A DNA stretch of 64,000 nt from an uncultured Prevotellaceae bacterium (GCA_900318815.1 ONMA01000001.1:238210-302209), one strand, 5' to 3'. Shown: positions 43,800 through 52,046, numbered from the stretch's first letter. Notes: generated by a model not told the origin, from the sequence alone. Numbers and translations are program-made.

Positions 43800-44581
43800 T
43801 GGATATAGTCTTGATAGGTGCAGGACGTTTGGCCACCCAGCTGGGCCTGGCTTTGCGTGGTGCCGGCCATCGGATAACGGCTGTCTTTAGCCGCACGCTG
43901 GCTTCGGCTACGATGCTGACCGAGCGGGTAGGGGGCAAGCCCACCGACTCTCTCGCCGAGTTGCCGATGGAGGCTGATGTATTCATCGTTGCGGTGAAGG
44001 ACTCCGTTGTGGCCCAGCTGTTGCCTCTGTTGGCACAGGGGAGGGGAGCGTGCCCCGTATTCCATACGGCGGGTTCCTTGCCCTTGTCGGTCTTCTGTGG
44101 CACAGGCTTCACTCATTACGGCGTACTCTATCCCATGCAGACCTTCTCGAAAGAACGAACGGTAGACTTTGCGCGCGTTCCTTTTTTTATTGAAGGCAAC
44201 GACGAGCTGTCGCTTTCCATCGCCCGCACGTTGGCAACCTCGGTATCGGGTGATGTGCGGGAGCTGTCGTCCGAGGCGCGCCGACACCTGCATCTGGCTG
44301 CCGTCTTCGCCTGTAACTTTGTCAATCATTGCTACGAACTCTCAGCCGATGTGCTCCAGGCGTGCCATCTGCCCTTCGACGTGATGCTGCCCCTGATAGA
44401 GGAAACGGCCGAGAAGGTGAGGACGATGCACCCCCACGAAGCACAGACTGGGCCTGCTGTGCGTTACGACGAACAGGTGATCCAGGCTCAGAGCATGCTG
44501 CTGGCCGACCGCCCCCAGCTGCGTGCAGTCTACGATTTGCTCAGTAAGAGCATTCATCAATCCCATCAACCCCAGAAATAA
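43799..44581 (+). CDS. Rossmann-fold/DUF2520 NAD(P)-binding protein
   Basis: 260 residues. The N-terminal Rossmann motif is [19 protein letters not shown] (about 4-22). The C-terminal helical part ([34 protein letters not shown]) matches the DUF2520 domain. It resembles 6-phosphogluconate/ketopantoate-type dehydrogenases, but the substrate is unknown. Tightly coupled to the nitroreductase and followed after 17 nt by the KdsC-like gene. Confidence 0.82.
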   Translation: MDIVLIGAGRLATQLGLALRGAGHRITAVFSRTLASATMLTERVGGKPTDSLAELPMEADVFIVAVKDSVVAQLLPLLAQGRGACPVFHTAGSLPLSVFCGTGFTHYGVLYPMQTFSKERTVDFARVPFFIEGNDELSLSIARTLATSVSGDVRELSSEARRHLHLAAVFACNFVNHCYELSADVLQACHLPFDVMLPLIEETAEKVRTMHPHEAQTGPAVRYDEQVIQAQSMLLADRPQLRAVYDLLSKSIHQSHQPQK

Positions 44582-44598
44582 TAAACCAATCTTATCCA

Positions 44599-45117
44599 AT
44601 GATAAACTACGATCTCACTCGCATTCGCGCCATTATCTTCGATGTCGATGGCGTTCTCAGTCAGGAAACCATCACCTTGCCTGCCGACGGCACCCCTCTG
44701 CGTACCGTCAACATCAAGGACGGCTATGCCATCCAGTTGGCTATGAAGATGGGACTGCGCATAGTCATCATGACAGGGGCTAACGTGTCGGCCATCCGTA
44801 CACGCTATACAGGGTTAGGCATGGAAGACATCTACATGGGATGCTCCGTTAAAATCAAGATATACAATGCTTTCTTGCAGAAATACGGGTTGACCCATGA
44901 GAACATCATGTACATGGGCGACGACATTCCCGACCTGGAAATCATGCGCCGCGTGGGTTGCCCGGTCTGTCCGAAGGATGCCTGCCCCGAGGTGAAGGAA
45001 GCCAGCATCTACATCAGCGACCGTAATGGCGGACAAGGATGTGCGCGTGATGTTATCGAGCAGACCCTTCGCGCTCAGGGCAAGTGGCTGATGGACGAGC
45101 GGGCTTTCGGCTGGTGA
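44599..45117 (+). CDS. KdsC-like HAD phosphatase (Kdo-8-phosphate phosphatase)
   Basis: 172 residues, matching KdsC length. HAD motif I is FDVDGVLSQ (nucleophile Asp17 region), motif [10 protein letters not shown], and motif III/IV region [17 protein letters not shown]. It lacks a cap domain, as C0 HAD tetrameric KdsC enzymes do. It probably releases phosphate from Kdo-8-phosphate in lipopolysaccharide core synthesis. The KdsD/KpsF isomerase of the same pathway lies 18 kb away at the right end of the window. Confidence 0.88.
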   Translation: MINYDLTRIRAIIFDVDGVLSQETITLPADGTPLRTVNIKDGYAIQLAMKMGLRIVIMTGANVSAIRTRYTGLGMEDIYMGCSVKIKIYNAFLQKYGLTHENIMYMGDDIPDLEIMRRVGCPVCPKDACPEVKEASIYISDRNGGQGCARDVIEQTLRAQGKWLMDERAFGW

Positions 45118-45159
45118 GGCCTATCGCCGTGACTTTCTCATGCTTAGAACGACAGAGCC

Positions 45160-45741
45160 ATGCTACAGAATCTAAATAAATACCACATCATCCTGGCAAG
45201 CAACTCGCCACGTAGGCGCGAACTGATGTCAGGACTGGGCATCGACTTCGAGGTAAAAGTGCTGCCCGATATAGAGGAGTCCTATCCCTCGGAACTGCCC
45301 GTGACGGAGATAGCCCAGTACATCGCCAAGGAAAAGGCCGATGCCTACAGGCAGATGATGAAGGAGAACGACCTGATCATCACCGCCGACACCATCGTGG
45401 TACTCGACGGCGAGGTGATGGGCAAGCCCGCCGATGCTGCCGAGGCCGTCAGCATGCTGCATAAACTCAGCGGACACGTGCATCAGGTCATCACGGGCGT
45501 ATGCCTGACCACCTGCGAAGGTCAACGACAGTTCTCCGTAACTACCGATGTCACCTTCAAGAAGCTCTCCGACGAAGAGATTAACTATTACGTTTCTACC
45601 TATCGTCCCTTCGACAAGGCAGGGGCATACGGCATTCAGGAATGGATAGGATATATAGGCGTAACGGGTCTTCATGGCAGCTATTTTAATGTAATGGGGC
45701 TGCCAATACAGCGAATCTATCAGGAATTGACCTCTTTTTAG
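45160..45741 (+). CDS. Maf-family nucleoside-triphosphate pyrophosphatase
   Basis: 193 residues. N-terminal signature HIILASNSPRRRELMSGLG (about 9-27) and the catalytic ITADTIVVLDGEVMGKP (about 70-86) and DKAGAYGIQEWIG (about 152-164) are intact. Maf proteins hydrolyse non-canonical or specific NTPs (dTTP/UTP-type). It starts 42 nt after the KdsC-like gene, probably in the same operon. Confidence 0.93.
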   Translation: MLQNLNKYHIILASNSPRRRELMSGLGIDFEVKVLPDIEESYPSELPVTEIAQYIAKEKADAYRQMMKENDLIITADTIVVLDGEVMGKPADAAEAVSMLHKLSGHVHQVITGVCLTTCEGQRQFSVTTDVTFKKLSDEEINYYVSTYRPFDKAGAYGIQEWIGYIGVTGLHGSYFNVMGLPIQRIYQELTSF

Positions 45742-45782
45742 GCTGTTTTTGAGGTTTTTTAAGAATTAATTTGTTGAAAAGT

Positions 45783-45814
45783 CTTGGAATATTCAAAATA
45801 AATTCGTAACTTTG
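45783..45814 (+). promoter_or_regulatory. Promoter P1 upstream of a candidate small RNA
   Basis: CTTG (45783-45786), a 20-nt spacer and TAACTTTG (45807-45814) fit the Bacteroidetes consensus with one mismatch in the -33. The predicted start is near 45821. Confidence 0.6.
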
Positions 45815-45820
45815 CAGTCG

Positions 45821-45909
45821 ATAACTAGTAATTTTAATCTATATTTATCATTTTCCAAAGTTTTTATTTATGGGAATCTGTCTGAGAAGATCGATTCCCA
45901 ATTTTTTTG
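45821..45909 (+). ncRNA. Candidate small RNA between two promoters, ending in a terminator
   Basis: P1 would start at about 45821, and a classical terminator (stem TGGGAATC 45871-45878 with GATTCCCA 45893-45900, then a run of seven T) ends at about 45909. A second promoter lies after the terminator. The predicted transcript of about 88 nt has no start codon with a plausible peptide and is AT-rich in its 5' half. It could be a genuine sRNA or a transcription attenuator of the downstream gene. Confidence 0.45.
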
Positions 45910-45940
45910 CATATTTCTTCCTTTAGTGAAAAATAAGTTG

Positions 45941-45948
45941 TATCTTTG
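45941..45948 (+). promoter_or_regulatory. Promoter P2 (-7) of the metallopeptidase-like gene
   Basis: TATCTTTG at 45941-45948; predicted start about 45955, 38 nt before the ATG at 45993. The -33 region (TTCC) is weak. Confidence 0.55.
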
Positions 45949-45992
45949 CACGCATATTTACTACAACATTTCTAACTCAATCTTTTAACCTA

Positions 45993-48900
45993 ATGAAGAA
46001 GAACCTTACTTTATTGTTGTTGCTGGCAGCAGTTTTGCCAGCTCTGGCGCAAACCGACGTGTCGAAGTACTATCTTGCCAACTATGGGTTTGATACCGAC
46101 TTCGATTACCCGGCAAGCAGTTCTGCCAACGTTTCGCAGGAAATCAAGCAGATTAACGGGTGGACTCCCGACCTGAGTGCCGACTATACCATTACGGGAG
46201 TCTATGAGTTTGGATTCAAGGGCACCTACAACAACGCCACGGTGCCGGCAAAAGGCTATGACGACGAGCCTGGCGGCGGACTGGCTTTATCGACGGGATG
46301 GGAACAGACCTTCTGCTATTACCAGACGGTGACGCTTCCTGCGGGTAAGTACACGCTGAAAGTGCCCACTTATAACGGTAAGACGAAGAGTGCAGGCGTA
46401 TCGCAGATGGCGTGGATTCCCACTTCGGGTACTGCCGTGCGCTCCACCGTCAGCAGTTATCCTTCCAAGCAATGGACGCTCGACCAGATTTCCTTTACGC
46501 TGACGAAGACCACGAAAGGCAAGATCCAGATTGGTTACAAGGCTGCGGCAGGTGGTTCGGCCAACTCGGCCAACCTGTTGATTGACTATGTTCAGCTGCT
46601 TGTCAGCGACATGGCCGTAGATAAGAGCTCGCTTCAGTCGCTGCTCACCCAGGCCAATACGCTCTATGGCGACGGGAGTGGCAACGGCGCAGCCGAACTG
46701 AAGGCGGCCATCGATGAGGCGAAGGCTGTCTTCGACAACGAGTCGGCGACGATGATCGAGGTGCTTGAGGCGGCAGAGAAGTTGCAGGCGGCCATCGACG
46801 TGTATCGCAAGCAGAACATTTCGGAGGAAAATCCCTACGACTGCACCGAGTACATAGAGAACCCGTCGTTCGAAGTGGGTGGTACGGCCAAGTGGACGGT
46901 GGTGAATCTGGTCTCGCAGTCCAATTCCTCGTTTACCCAAAAAGCCGGGGCGGTCTACATCGAGAAGTGGGTGAGCCAGGGCACCAAGGTAGGTGATGCC
47001 TCAGTGGTGCAGCGCATCCAGCTGCCAAGAGGCCAGTACAAACTGACGGTGGCCGCTCAGAACCTGAACCAGAGCAGCACTTCGCAGCGTTGTACAGGTG
47101 CCTATATCTTTGCGGGCGACCAGAAGACGACCGTCTATACGCCCAACGACTACTCTGTGAAGTTTACCAGCATCAGCGGAGAAGAGAAGATTGGCTTCAT
47201 CGCACAGTCGGCTACGGGCAACTGGCTGGCCGTTGACAACTTCCGTCTGTATAAAATAGGTGAGATAAGTGCCGAGGTCGTCATCGAAGAGCTGCAACGC
47301 ATCATTGCCGATGCCGAAGTGCTGCAAGCCAAGATGATGTCTACCGCCACCGCGACGGCACTTGCCACCGCTATCGCTAATGCCAAGCTCATCACAACCA
47401 GCTCTTCCGACGAGGAAATCCAGTCGGCCACGAAGAATCTGCGTGAGGCGATGGCTGCTGCCACTATCTCCATTGCCGAATATGAGGCTCTTCAGGCGGC
47501 TATAGATGAAGCCGTGGCCGTCTATGATGCCAGCAAGCAGGGTGCCGACGAGTTCCTGGCCGTGATAGAAATGGCTCAGGCATTGGTAAAGAACGGTGAG
47601 GCCACGACAGAACAGCTTGCCGATGCCATCGAACAGTTGGTTACCGCCGCGTTACTCTTCAAGGTGGCCAACGGTACGGGCACGGCTCCGCAGGTGACTA
47701 CCAAGGCTTTCTATGTGCCGGCTGCTCACGGCGCACTCATACGGGCCACCTTTACGGGCGGCAGCAGCTATGTGGAGCGTGGCATTTGCTGGAGTACGGA
47801 GAAGGAACCTACCATTGCCGACCATCGCTCTACCGATTACTACACGCTCAACGGCCCTATGTTCCACATCAAGGACATGCAGCCCGCATCGGTCTATTAT
47901 GCTCGTGCCTACGCCATCACCCGCACTTACGCGGTGGGTTATGGTGAAGTGGTGAAGGTGGTGACGCTGCCGCAAGGCTCTTGCGTGGGCACCTGGGACA
48001 ACGGAGCTCCTACCGATGAGGCCAATGCACGCTGCAAGAAGGCCATACAGGAGACGATGGACTACCTCAACGAGTGGACTGCCATCAAGGGATTCACCCT
48101 CTCGGGACACTATGGGTCAGGGACTCCCACGGCCGACTGCTCCTACGGCGGCTGGATGCGCATTGGTCCTAATGCCGCTTATCAGGCCATCGGCACCGTG
48201 CTTCATGAGACGGGTCATGGCGTAGGCGTGGGTACGCATTGGCGTTGGTACGACTGTGCCGACACGCGCGAGAACACTACTCACGGCAAGTGGCTCGGTG
48301 CATGGGCCAACCAGACGTTGCGTTTCTTGGAGAACACCACCAGTCAGGATATGTTCGTGACGGGTGACGCCGTGCATGGATGGGGCTCGAGGGCCACATA
48401 CGACTGGTTTGTCAACGGAGCCGACAAGGATACGCACACGGCCTTGCAGTACATCGGCGGCTGTGCCTTGCTCTATTCGCTCTACATCGACGGCCTTTGT
48501 CCCACGTCGGGCTATAGCAATGGCGTGCCTGGCTACACCTTCAACTACGACGAAGGCAAGAAATACTACCTCAAGAGCGAGAGTGCAAATCACGGACTTG
48601 ACGACGGCTATCTCTTCGAGCGTAGCGGTTCGATGCTGCGCTGGACGAAGAGAGAGGTGGCAGAATTGAATGACTCACTCGCCTGGTACGTGGAGTTTGT
48701 GCCAAGCACGGGTCATTACCGTTTCCGCAATGCAGCTACAGGCAAGTACATATCGCGTTCGGGGAGCATGCTCCTGAAGGCCGTGACTACGCCTGGCAAT
48801 ACAGAGAACTTCCAGTTAATGCCTGGTCGCAACGAAGTAGTGGTGACCAGGGATGGTAAAAATATCTACAAGGCCCAGAGCTACTGGATAACGTTCAACG

Positions 48901-49214
48901 AGAGCGGCGACAAATCGCTGCAAGTGAACAACTTCCTGGTTTCGCAAGACTGTGGTACGGTGACAAAGACCTCATTCAACTACTCCAATGGTGCTAAGAC
49001 ACAGCGTTACATCATCGTCTCGGAAGACGACATAAGTGCCTTTGCCAAAGAAGAACCCGATGCCATCGTTACGGTTCGCGACAAGGAGTCGTCCACGGCA
49101 ACTCCTTTCGTGGTGGGTATCTATACGATGGGCGGTGTCAAGTTGCAGGAGCCGGTGCGTGGCATGAACATCATTCGCTACTCCGACGGCACATCGCGGG
49201 TGGTGATGAAGTAA
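45993..49214 (+). CDS. Large secreted protein with FIVAR-like repeats, zinc-protease-like HExxH motif and T9SS-like tail
   Basis: 1073 residues with a signal peptide (cleavage near ALAQ). Order: CBM-like beta domain (about 20-205), helical FIVAR-like (205-265), second CBM-like domain (275-415), two more helical repeats (420-555), a fibronectin-III-like domain (565-660), and a domain containing HETGHGVGVGTH (His738, Glu739, His742, third His at 749), probably metal-binding. A beta-rich domain follows (about 850-1010), with a C-terminal tail VGIYTMGGVKLQ / RGMNIIRYSDGTSRVV like sorting signals of T9SS cargo. The HExxH plus downstream His suggests a metallopeptidase, but the third His is one residue further than in metzincins. 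Host or plant glycoprotein cleavage is only a guess. Confidence 0.7.
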   Translation: MKKNLTLLLLLAAVLPALAQTDVSKYYLANYGFDTDFDYPASSSANVSQEIKQINGWTPDLSADYTITGVYEFGFKGTYNNATVPAKGYDDEPGGGLALSTGWEQTFCYYQTVTLPAGKYTLKVPTYNGKTKSAGVSQMAWIPTSGTAVRSTVSSYPSKQWTLDQISFTLTKTTKGKIQIGYKAAAGGSANSANLLIDYVQLLVSDMAVDKSSLQSLLTQANTLYGDGSGNGAAELKAAIDEAKAVFDNESATMIEVLEAAEKLQAAIDVYRKQNISEENPYDCTEYIENPSFEVGGTAKWTVVNLVSQSNSSFTQKAGAVYIEKWVSQGTKVGDASVVQRIQLPRGQYKLTVAAQNLNQSSTSQRCTGAYIFAGDQKTTVYTPNDYSVKFTSISGEEKIGFIAQSATGNWLAVDNFRLYKIGEISAEVVIEELQRIIADAEVLQAKMMSTATATALATAIANAKLITTSSSDEEIQSATKNLREAMAAATISIAEYEALQAAIDEAVAVYDASKQGADEFLAVIEMAQALVKNGEATTEQLADAIEQLVTAALLFKVANGTGTAPQVTTKAFYVPAAHGALIRATFTGGSSYVERGICWSTEKEPTIADHRSTDYYTLNGPMFHIKDMQPASVYYARAYAITRTYAVGYGEVVKVVTLPQGSCVGTWDNGAPTDEANARCKKAIQETMDYLNEWTAIKGFTLSGHYGSGTPTADCSYGGWMRIGPNAAYQAIGTVLHETGHGVGVGTHWRWYDCADTRENTTHGKWLGAWANQTLRFLENTTSQDMFVTGDAVHGWGSRATYDWFVNGADKDTHTALQYIGGCALLYSLYIDGLCPTSGYSNGVPGYTFNYDEGKKYYLKSESANHGLDDGYLFERSGSMLRWTKREVAELNDSLAWYVEFVPSTGHYRFRNAATGKYISRSGSMLLKAVTTPGNTENFQLMPGRNEVVVTRDGKNIYKAQSYWITFNESGDKSLQVNNFLVSQDCGTVTKTSFNYSNGAKTQRYIIVSEDDISAFAKEEPDAIVTVRDKESSTATPFVVGIYTMGGVKLQEPVRGMNIIRYSDGTSRVVMK

Positions 49215-49237
49215 ACACGACTGTGTTCTAAGGTTGT

Positions 49238-49354
49238 AATACGCTTCGCGTCTGATATAAAACCACAAAAAACAAAACATAACCAAATAAAACAGTTGTT
49301 TTTTCTTGTTTTGTTTGGTTTTGTTTTGTTTTTTCTTCAGACGCGAAGCGTATT
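49238..49354. terminator. Long nested palindrome between convergent genes, terminator-like
   Basis: Perfect 18-bp outer arms (49238-49255 and 49337-49354, core ACGCTTCGCGTCTGA) enclose low-complexity complementary inner arms (AAAACAAAACA-rich left, TTTTGTTTTGTTTT-rich right). The right arm is followed by a T-run (TATTTTTTG). It separates the metallopeptidase-like gene (+) and the ATPase gene (-) and probably terminates the former. Confidence 0.75.
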
Positions 49355-49394
49355 TTTTGTATTAGGGAAGTATTCCTCTGCTTGCATTCAATTC

Positions 49395-50522
49395 TTATAG
49401 ACGCTCCATCCAGTGTGATAGGAAGACATCGCTGAGAGAGTAGATTGTTCCTTCGAGAGTAACATCATCGTTAAGCAGACCTTTCTCGCAGAGAGCTTCT
49501 GCAAGGCGACGGGATACAGAAGGTGTTCCAATCTTGTGATTCTTCAAAAAGACATTGGCAGTAATCTGCTGGACGCTTCCTTCCTTGGCAACAGCAATGA
49601 GATAGCCCCATTGCTTATCTGTCAACATCTGGCGATACTGGAGATAAACCGCCTCGCCCTGTTTCATTAGCTGCTCACAGGCTATCTTTACATCTTCAAT
49701 GGTGACGGTCTCGCTTCCATTGGCATATACAGTATGACAGAGTTGCTGGGTGTAATAGGTATGGCGGCGAGTCCAGTCAAGGATGAATTGCAAAGCTTCA
49801 TCAGTAATGTTGCGCTGTCGCTCATTAAACAGCCGACGAATGAAAGAAGAGTAGGACTCTTCGGGTATCTTATCGAGCGAGACGAAGGTCGTACTATTAT
49901 AAAATGGCTTCTTTTCATTGGCAAAAATATCAGCCATCATGTGCTTCTTACTGCCGCAGAAAATGAAAGTCAGATGATGTGTCTGCTGGATATAAGTACG
50001 TAACAGGGCTTCCATATTCTGTTCTGGGTAATCCCGTATCTGCTGGAATTCATCAATGGCTATGACAATATGTTCGTTTTGGTTATCGAGAAAATCGAAA
50101 AGTCCTTTTAGTGTGTATTCTTTTTCATGAGCAGTCTGATAGGCTATTTGCAATTGCGGATCCCCCGTGATATTATCAAATGACAGTTGTGGCCGGAGTG
50201 ATTTGATGAACTTCAGCACCTTTCCTCCCATCGATGTCTTTTCAGGGAATGATTTCATGGTAGCCTCTGCCAACAGTTTGATAAAGTCATCGATGGTACG
50301 TGAAGCGAAGATATCGAAATAGATGGTTTGAATATCAGGTCTTACATCTTTCAACTCGTCAAACAGTCGTAGTATCAGTCCTGTTTTTCCCATACGTCGC
50401 TTTGAAATTAACGTCATGTCCGTACTGTTGAAGCAATTACGTAGCATCAACTGTAGTTCTTCTTCTCGGTCGCAGAACAATTCCTTTGACTCATACGACT
50501 TAATAATAAATGGGTTCATCAT
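49395..50522 (-). CDS. Archaeal-type/ATPase_2-like AAA ATPase
   Basis: 375 residues (two adjacent Met codons, 50522 and 50519). Walker A-like SKRRMGKTGLILRLF (about 41-55), Walker B HIVIAIDEFQQIRDY (about 152-166), sensor-like FIFCGSKKHMM (about 183-193), then a C-terminal winged-helix-like region (about 300-375: GSVQQITANVFLKNHKIG, PSVSRRLAEALCEKGLL). This is the STAND-like ATPase_2 layout common in Bacteroidetes; the functions of such genes are mostly unknown. It has its own promoter with tandem palindromes overlapping the -33, so it is probably regulated. It lies directly after tcdA. Confidence 0.75.
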   Translation of the reverse strand: MMNPFIIKSYESKELFCDREEELQLMLRNCFNSTDMTLISKRRMGKTGLILRLFDELKDVRPDIQTIYFDIFASRTIDDFIKLLAEATMKSFPEKTSMGGKVLKFIKSLRPQLSFDNITGDPQLQIAYQTAHEKEYTLKGLFDFLDNQNEHIVIAIDEFQQIRDYPEQNMEALLRTYIQQTHHLTFIFCGSKKHMMADIFANEKKPFYNSTTFVSLDKIPEESYSSFIRRLFNERQRNITDEALQFILDWTRRHTYYTQQLCHTVYANGSETVTIEDVKIACEQLMKQGEAVYLQYRQMLTDKQWGYLIAVAKEGSVQQITANVFLKNHKIGTPSVSRRLAEALCEKGLLNDDVTLEGTIYSLSDVFLSHWMERL

Positions 50523-50554
50523 ACCTTAATTATAAATAGTTCCACATTCTGCTG

Positions 50555-50585
50555 CAAAGATACAAATAAGTTTTGGTTACACAAA
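50555..50585 (-). promoter_or_regulatory. Promoter of the ATPase_2-like gene
   Basis: On the minus strand TTTG (50582-50585), a 19-nt spacer and TATCTTTG (50555-50562) match the consensus exactly. Predicted start near 50548, about 26 nt before the ATG. Confidence 0.8.
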
Positions 50586-50609
50586 ATGTGTAACACAAAA
50601 TGTGTAATC
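50577..50609. promoter_or_regulatory. Putative tandem operator over the -33 element
   Basis: Two direct 14-nt copies of ACACAAAATGTGTA (50579-50592, 50593-50606), each a palindrome (TTACAC-AAAAT-GTGTAA in the first). They cover the -33 TTTG of the ATPase promoter and run into the tcdA stop codon. This is typical of a dimeric repressor binding twice. Confidence 0.6.
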
Positions 50610-51450
50610 AAGAGGTTGTAATTTCTGGATGATTCAAAACCGTCACAGTAGAGACATCTGTAGGAACTGTGGTTGTTGTTGAGCGCATCGTTCCAGCGCG
50701 AAGAAGGAGGTCTTTCACCACTTCGCCGCCCACGATGAGGCCGGCTGCTGCCGGTACAAAGGCGTTTGAGGCGGGAACGCTGCGGCGTCCTTCCTGTCCG
50801 CACGTGTCTGCTTTGGGACAAATGTTGGCGTAGCTGCACGAGACATCAGCATCGTCGAAGGGGACTAACGGCTCCTCCTCACTATACACCACCTTTACAT
50901 GCAGAATGCCTTCCTTGCGCAGCTTCTTCCGGATAATCTTTGCCAGCGGGTCCATCTGTGTCTTTTGCAGGTCGGCCACGCGGAAGGCCGTAGCGTCGAG
51001 CTTGTTGGCGGCTCCCATACACGAGATGATGGGTACGTCCAGTTGGTGGCATCGGCGGATGAGTTCCAACTTGGCCGCCACGGTGTCTATGCAATCCACC
51101 ACATAGTCGAAGGCTCCCAAGTCGATCGAATCGGCGTTCTCGGGCAAGTAGAACTGCCGGTATTTCGTCACCGTGCATTGTGGATTGATGTCGTGGATGC
51201 GCTCTTCGGCCACGTCGACCTTATATCTCCCGACGTTCGAGAGGAGGGCAATCAGTTGGCGGTTGATGTTGGTGGTACACACGTAGTCGCTGTCTATCAG
51301 GTCGATAGCCCCCACACCGCTGCGTGCCAGTACCTCAACGGCGTAGCCTCCCACGCCTCCCACGCCGAACACAGCCACGCGGTTGTTGGCCAGCGTCAGC
51401 ATGGCGGGTTTGCCCAAAAGTAGTTCTGTCCTTGAAAATTGATTCTGCAT
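50608..51450 (-). CDS. tcdA: tRNA threonylcarbamoyladenosine dehydratase (E1-like, ThiF family)
   Basis: 280 residues. ATP-binding VFGVGGVGGYAVEVLARSG (about 28-46), DSDYVCTTNINRQL (adenylation motif, about 53-66), VVDCIDTVAAKLELI (about 111-125) and SCMGAANKLDAT (about 141-152) match TcdA. It forms the cyclic t6A37 modification on ANN-decoding tRNAs. It sits directly downstream of three tRNA genes, separated from them by a terminator, which is a plausible functional neighbourhood though probably coincidental. Confidence 0.88.
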   Translation of the reverse strand: MQNQFSRTELLLGKPAMLTLANNRVAVFGVGGVGGYAVEVLARSGVGAIDLIDSDYVCTTNINRQLIALLSNVGRYKVDVAEERIHDINPQCTVTKYRQFYLPENADSIDLGAFDYVVDCIDTVAAKLELIRRCHQLDVPIISCMGAANKLDATAFRVADLQKTQMDPLAKIIRKKLRKEGILHVKVVYSEEEPLVPFDDADVSCSYANICPKADTCGQEGRRSVPASNAFVPAAAGLIVGGEVVKDLLLRAGTMRSTTTTVPTDVSTVTVLNHPEITTS

Positions 51451-51464
51451 AAGCGAGCTATAGA

Positions 51465-51492
51465 TACGAAAAAAGACCCTTGGATGGGTCTT
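51465..51492 (-). terminator. Terminator of the tRNA cluster
   Basis: On the minus strand AAGACCC ... GGGTCTT (51486-51492 with 51473-51479) is followed by a run of T (complement of 51467-51474). It lies 2 nt beyond the first tRNA-Glu CCA end. Confidence 0.75.
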
Positions 51493-51493
51493 C

Positions 51494-51568
51494 TGGTAGT
51501 CGGTAAGGGAATCGAACCCTTATGCCAAGATTGAGAATCTTGTATCCTAACCGTTAGATGAACCGACC
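51494..51568 (-). tRNA. tRNA-Glu (CTC), copy 1, with encoded CCA
   Basis: A full cloverleaf can be drawn: acceptor GGTCGGT/ACCGACT, D-arm ATCT..GGAT, anticodon stem CAAGA/TCTTG with loop TTCTCAA (anticodon CTC), T-arm AAGGG TTCGATT CCCTT. The 72-nt body is 51497-51568 on the minus strand, and bases 51494-51496 read CCA, so the 3' end is encoded. The body is identical to copy 2. Confidence 0.9.
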
Positions 51569-51593
51569 AGTTAGCTTCTTTTCCTGAAAATGA

Positions 51594-51616
51594 AAGGGCG
51601 CTTTGTCGACGCCCTT
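51594..51616 (-). terminator. Hairpin between the two tRNA-Glu genes
   Basis: AAGGGCG (51594-51600) and CGCCCTT (51610-51616), followed on the minus strand by TTTCATTTTC. It may be a processing stem or weak terminator between the tRNA copies. Confidence 0.5.
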
Positions 51617-51628
51617 GAGTTGGTTGAG

Positions 51629-51700
51629 TAGTCGGTAAGGGAATCGAACCCTTATGCCAAGATTGAGAATCTTGTATCCTAACCGTTAGATGAACCGACC
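51629..51700 (-). tRNA. tRNA-Glu (CTC), copy 2, no encoded CCA
   Basis: Same 72-nt body as copy 1. The following bases (51626-51628) read CTC rather than CCA, so CCA must be added enzymatically. Confidence 0.9.
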
Positions 51701-51706
51701 AGTTAG

Positions 51707-51793
51707 CGGAAGCTGGGGGATTCGAACCCCCGGTACAGTCACCCGTACGGCAGTTTAGCAAACTACTGGTTTCAGCCACTCACCCAAACTTCC
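51707..51793 (-). tRNA. tRNA-Ser (GCT)
   Basis: 87 nt, class II with a long variable arm. Acceptor GGAAGTT/AGCTTCC, anticodon stem GTAGT/ACTGC with loop TTGCTAA (anticodon GCT), variable arm around CGTACGGGTGACTGTACC, T-arm with GGTTCGAATCC. Discriminator G at 51707; CCA is not encoded. First tRNA of the transcript, 6 nt before tRNA-Glu copy 2. Confidence 0.9.
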
Positions 51794-51845
51794 TTTATTC
51801 ACTTATTTTATTAACCCATTAAAACACTTGCTCTCAAATGCGGTG

Positions 51846-51877
51846 CAAAGGTACAATGTTTTTTTTATACTGCCAAA
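51846..51877 (-). promoter_or_regulatory. Promoter of the tRNA-Ser/Glu/Glu cluster
   Basis: On the minus strand TTTG (51874-51877), a 20-nt spacer and TACCTTTG (51846-51853). Predicted start about 51839, 46 nt before tRNA-Ser. Confidence 0.7.
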
Positions 51878-51936
51878 TTTTCTGCAAACTTTTTTCCGAA
51901 AAAAGTGCTTTTTACCGCTAATTATCTATTCGGCCA

Positions 51937-52046
51937 CTCGTAAATATGGCATTTGCGACCCGAAAGTGCCATACTTACGGGTAGTAAATGCCATACTTAC
52001 TTGTAGTAAACGGCATACTTACTTGTAGTAAACGGCATACTTACGA
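51937..52046. repeat. Tandem 22-nt array next to the radA 3' end
   Basis: Three well-conserved units at 51981, 52003 and 52025 (GTAGTAAACGGCATACTTAC type), preceded by two more diverged units from about 51937. The array ends 4 nt before the radA stop codon complement (52050). No spacer-like variable segments are present. Confidence 0.8.

Larger units (their letters stand above)
51496..51707. repeat. Tandem duplication containing the two tRNA-Glu genes
   Basis: Bases 51496-51575 and 51628-51707 are an 80-nt direct repeat at a 132-nt offset, covering the whole tRNA plus a short 5' flank (AGTTAGC). The copies look identical by eye. The linker contains a terminator-like hairpin. Confidence 0.8.

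Noticed and set aside
45993..49214. Standard metzincin peptidase
   Set aside because: The third His is one residue further than in HExxHxxGxxH; kept as a variant instead.
51937..52046. Possible CRISPR array
   Set aside because: Same reason: continuous 22-nt tandem repeat without spacers.
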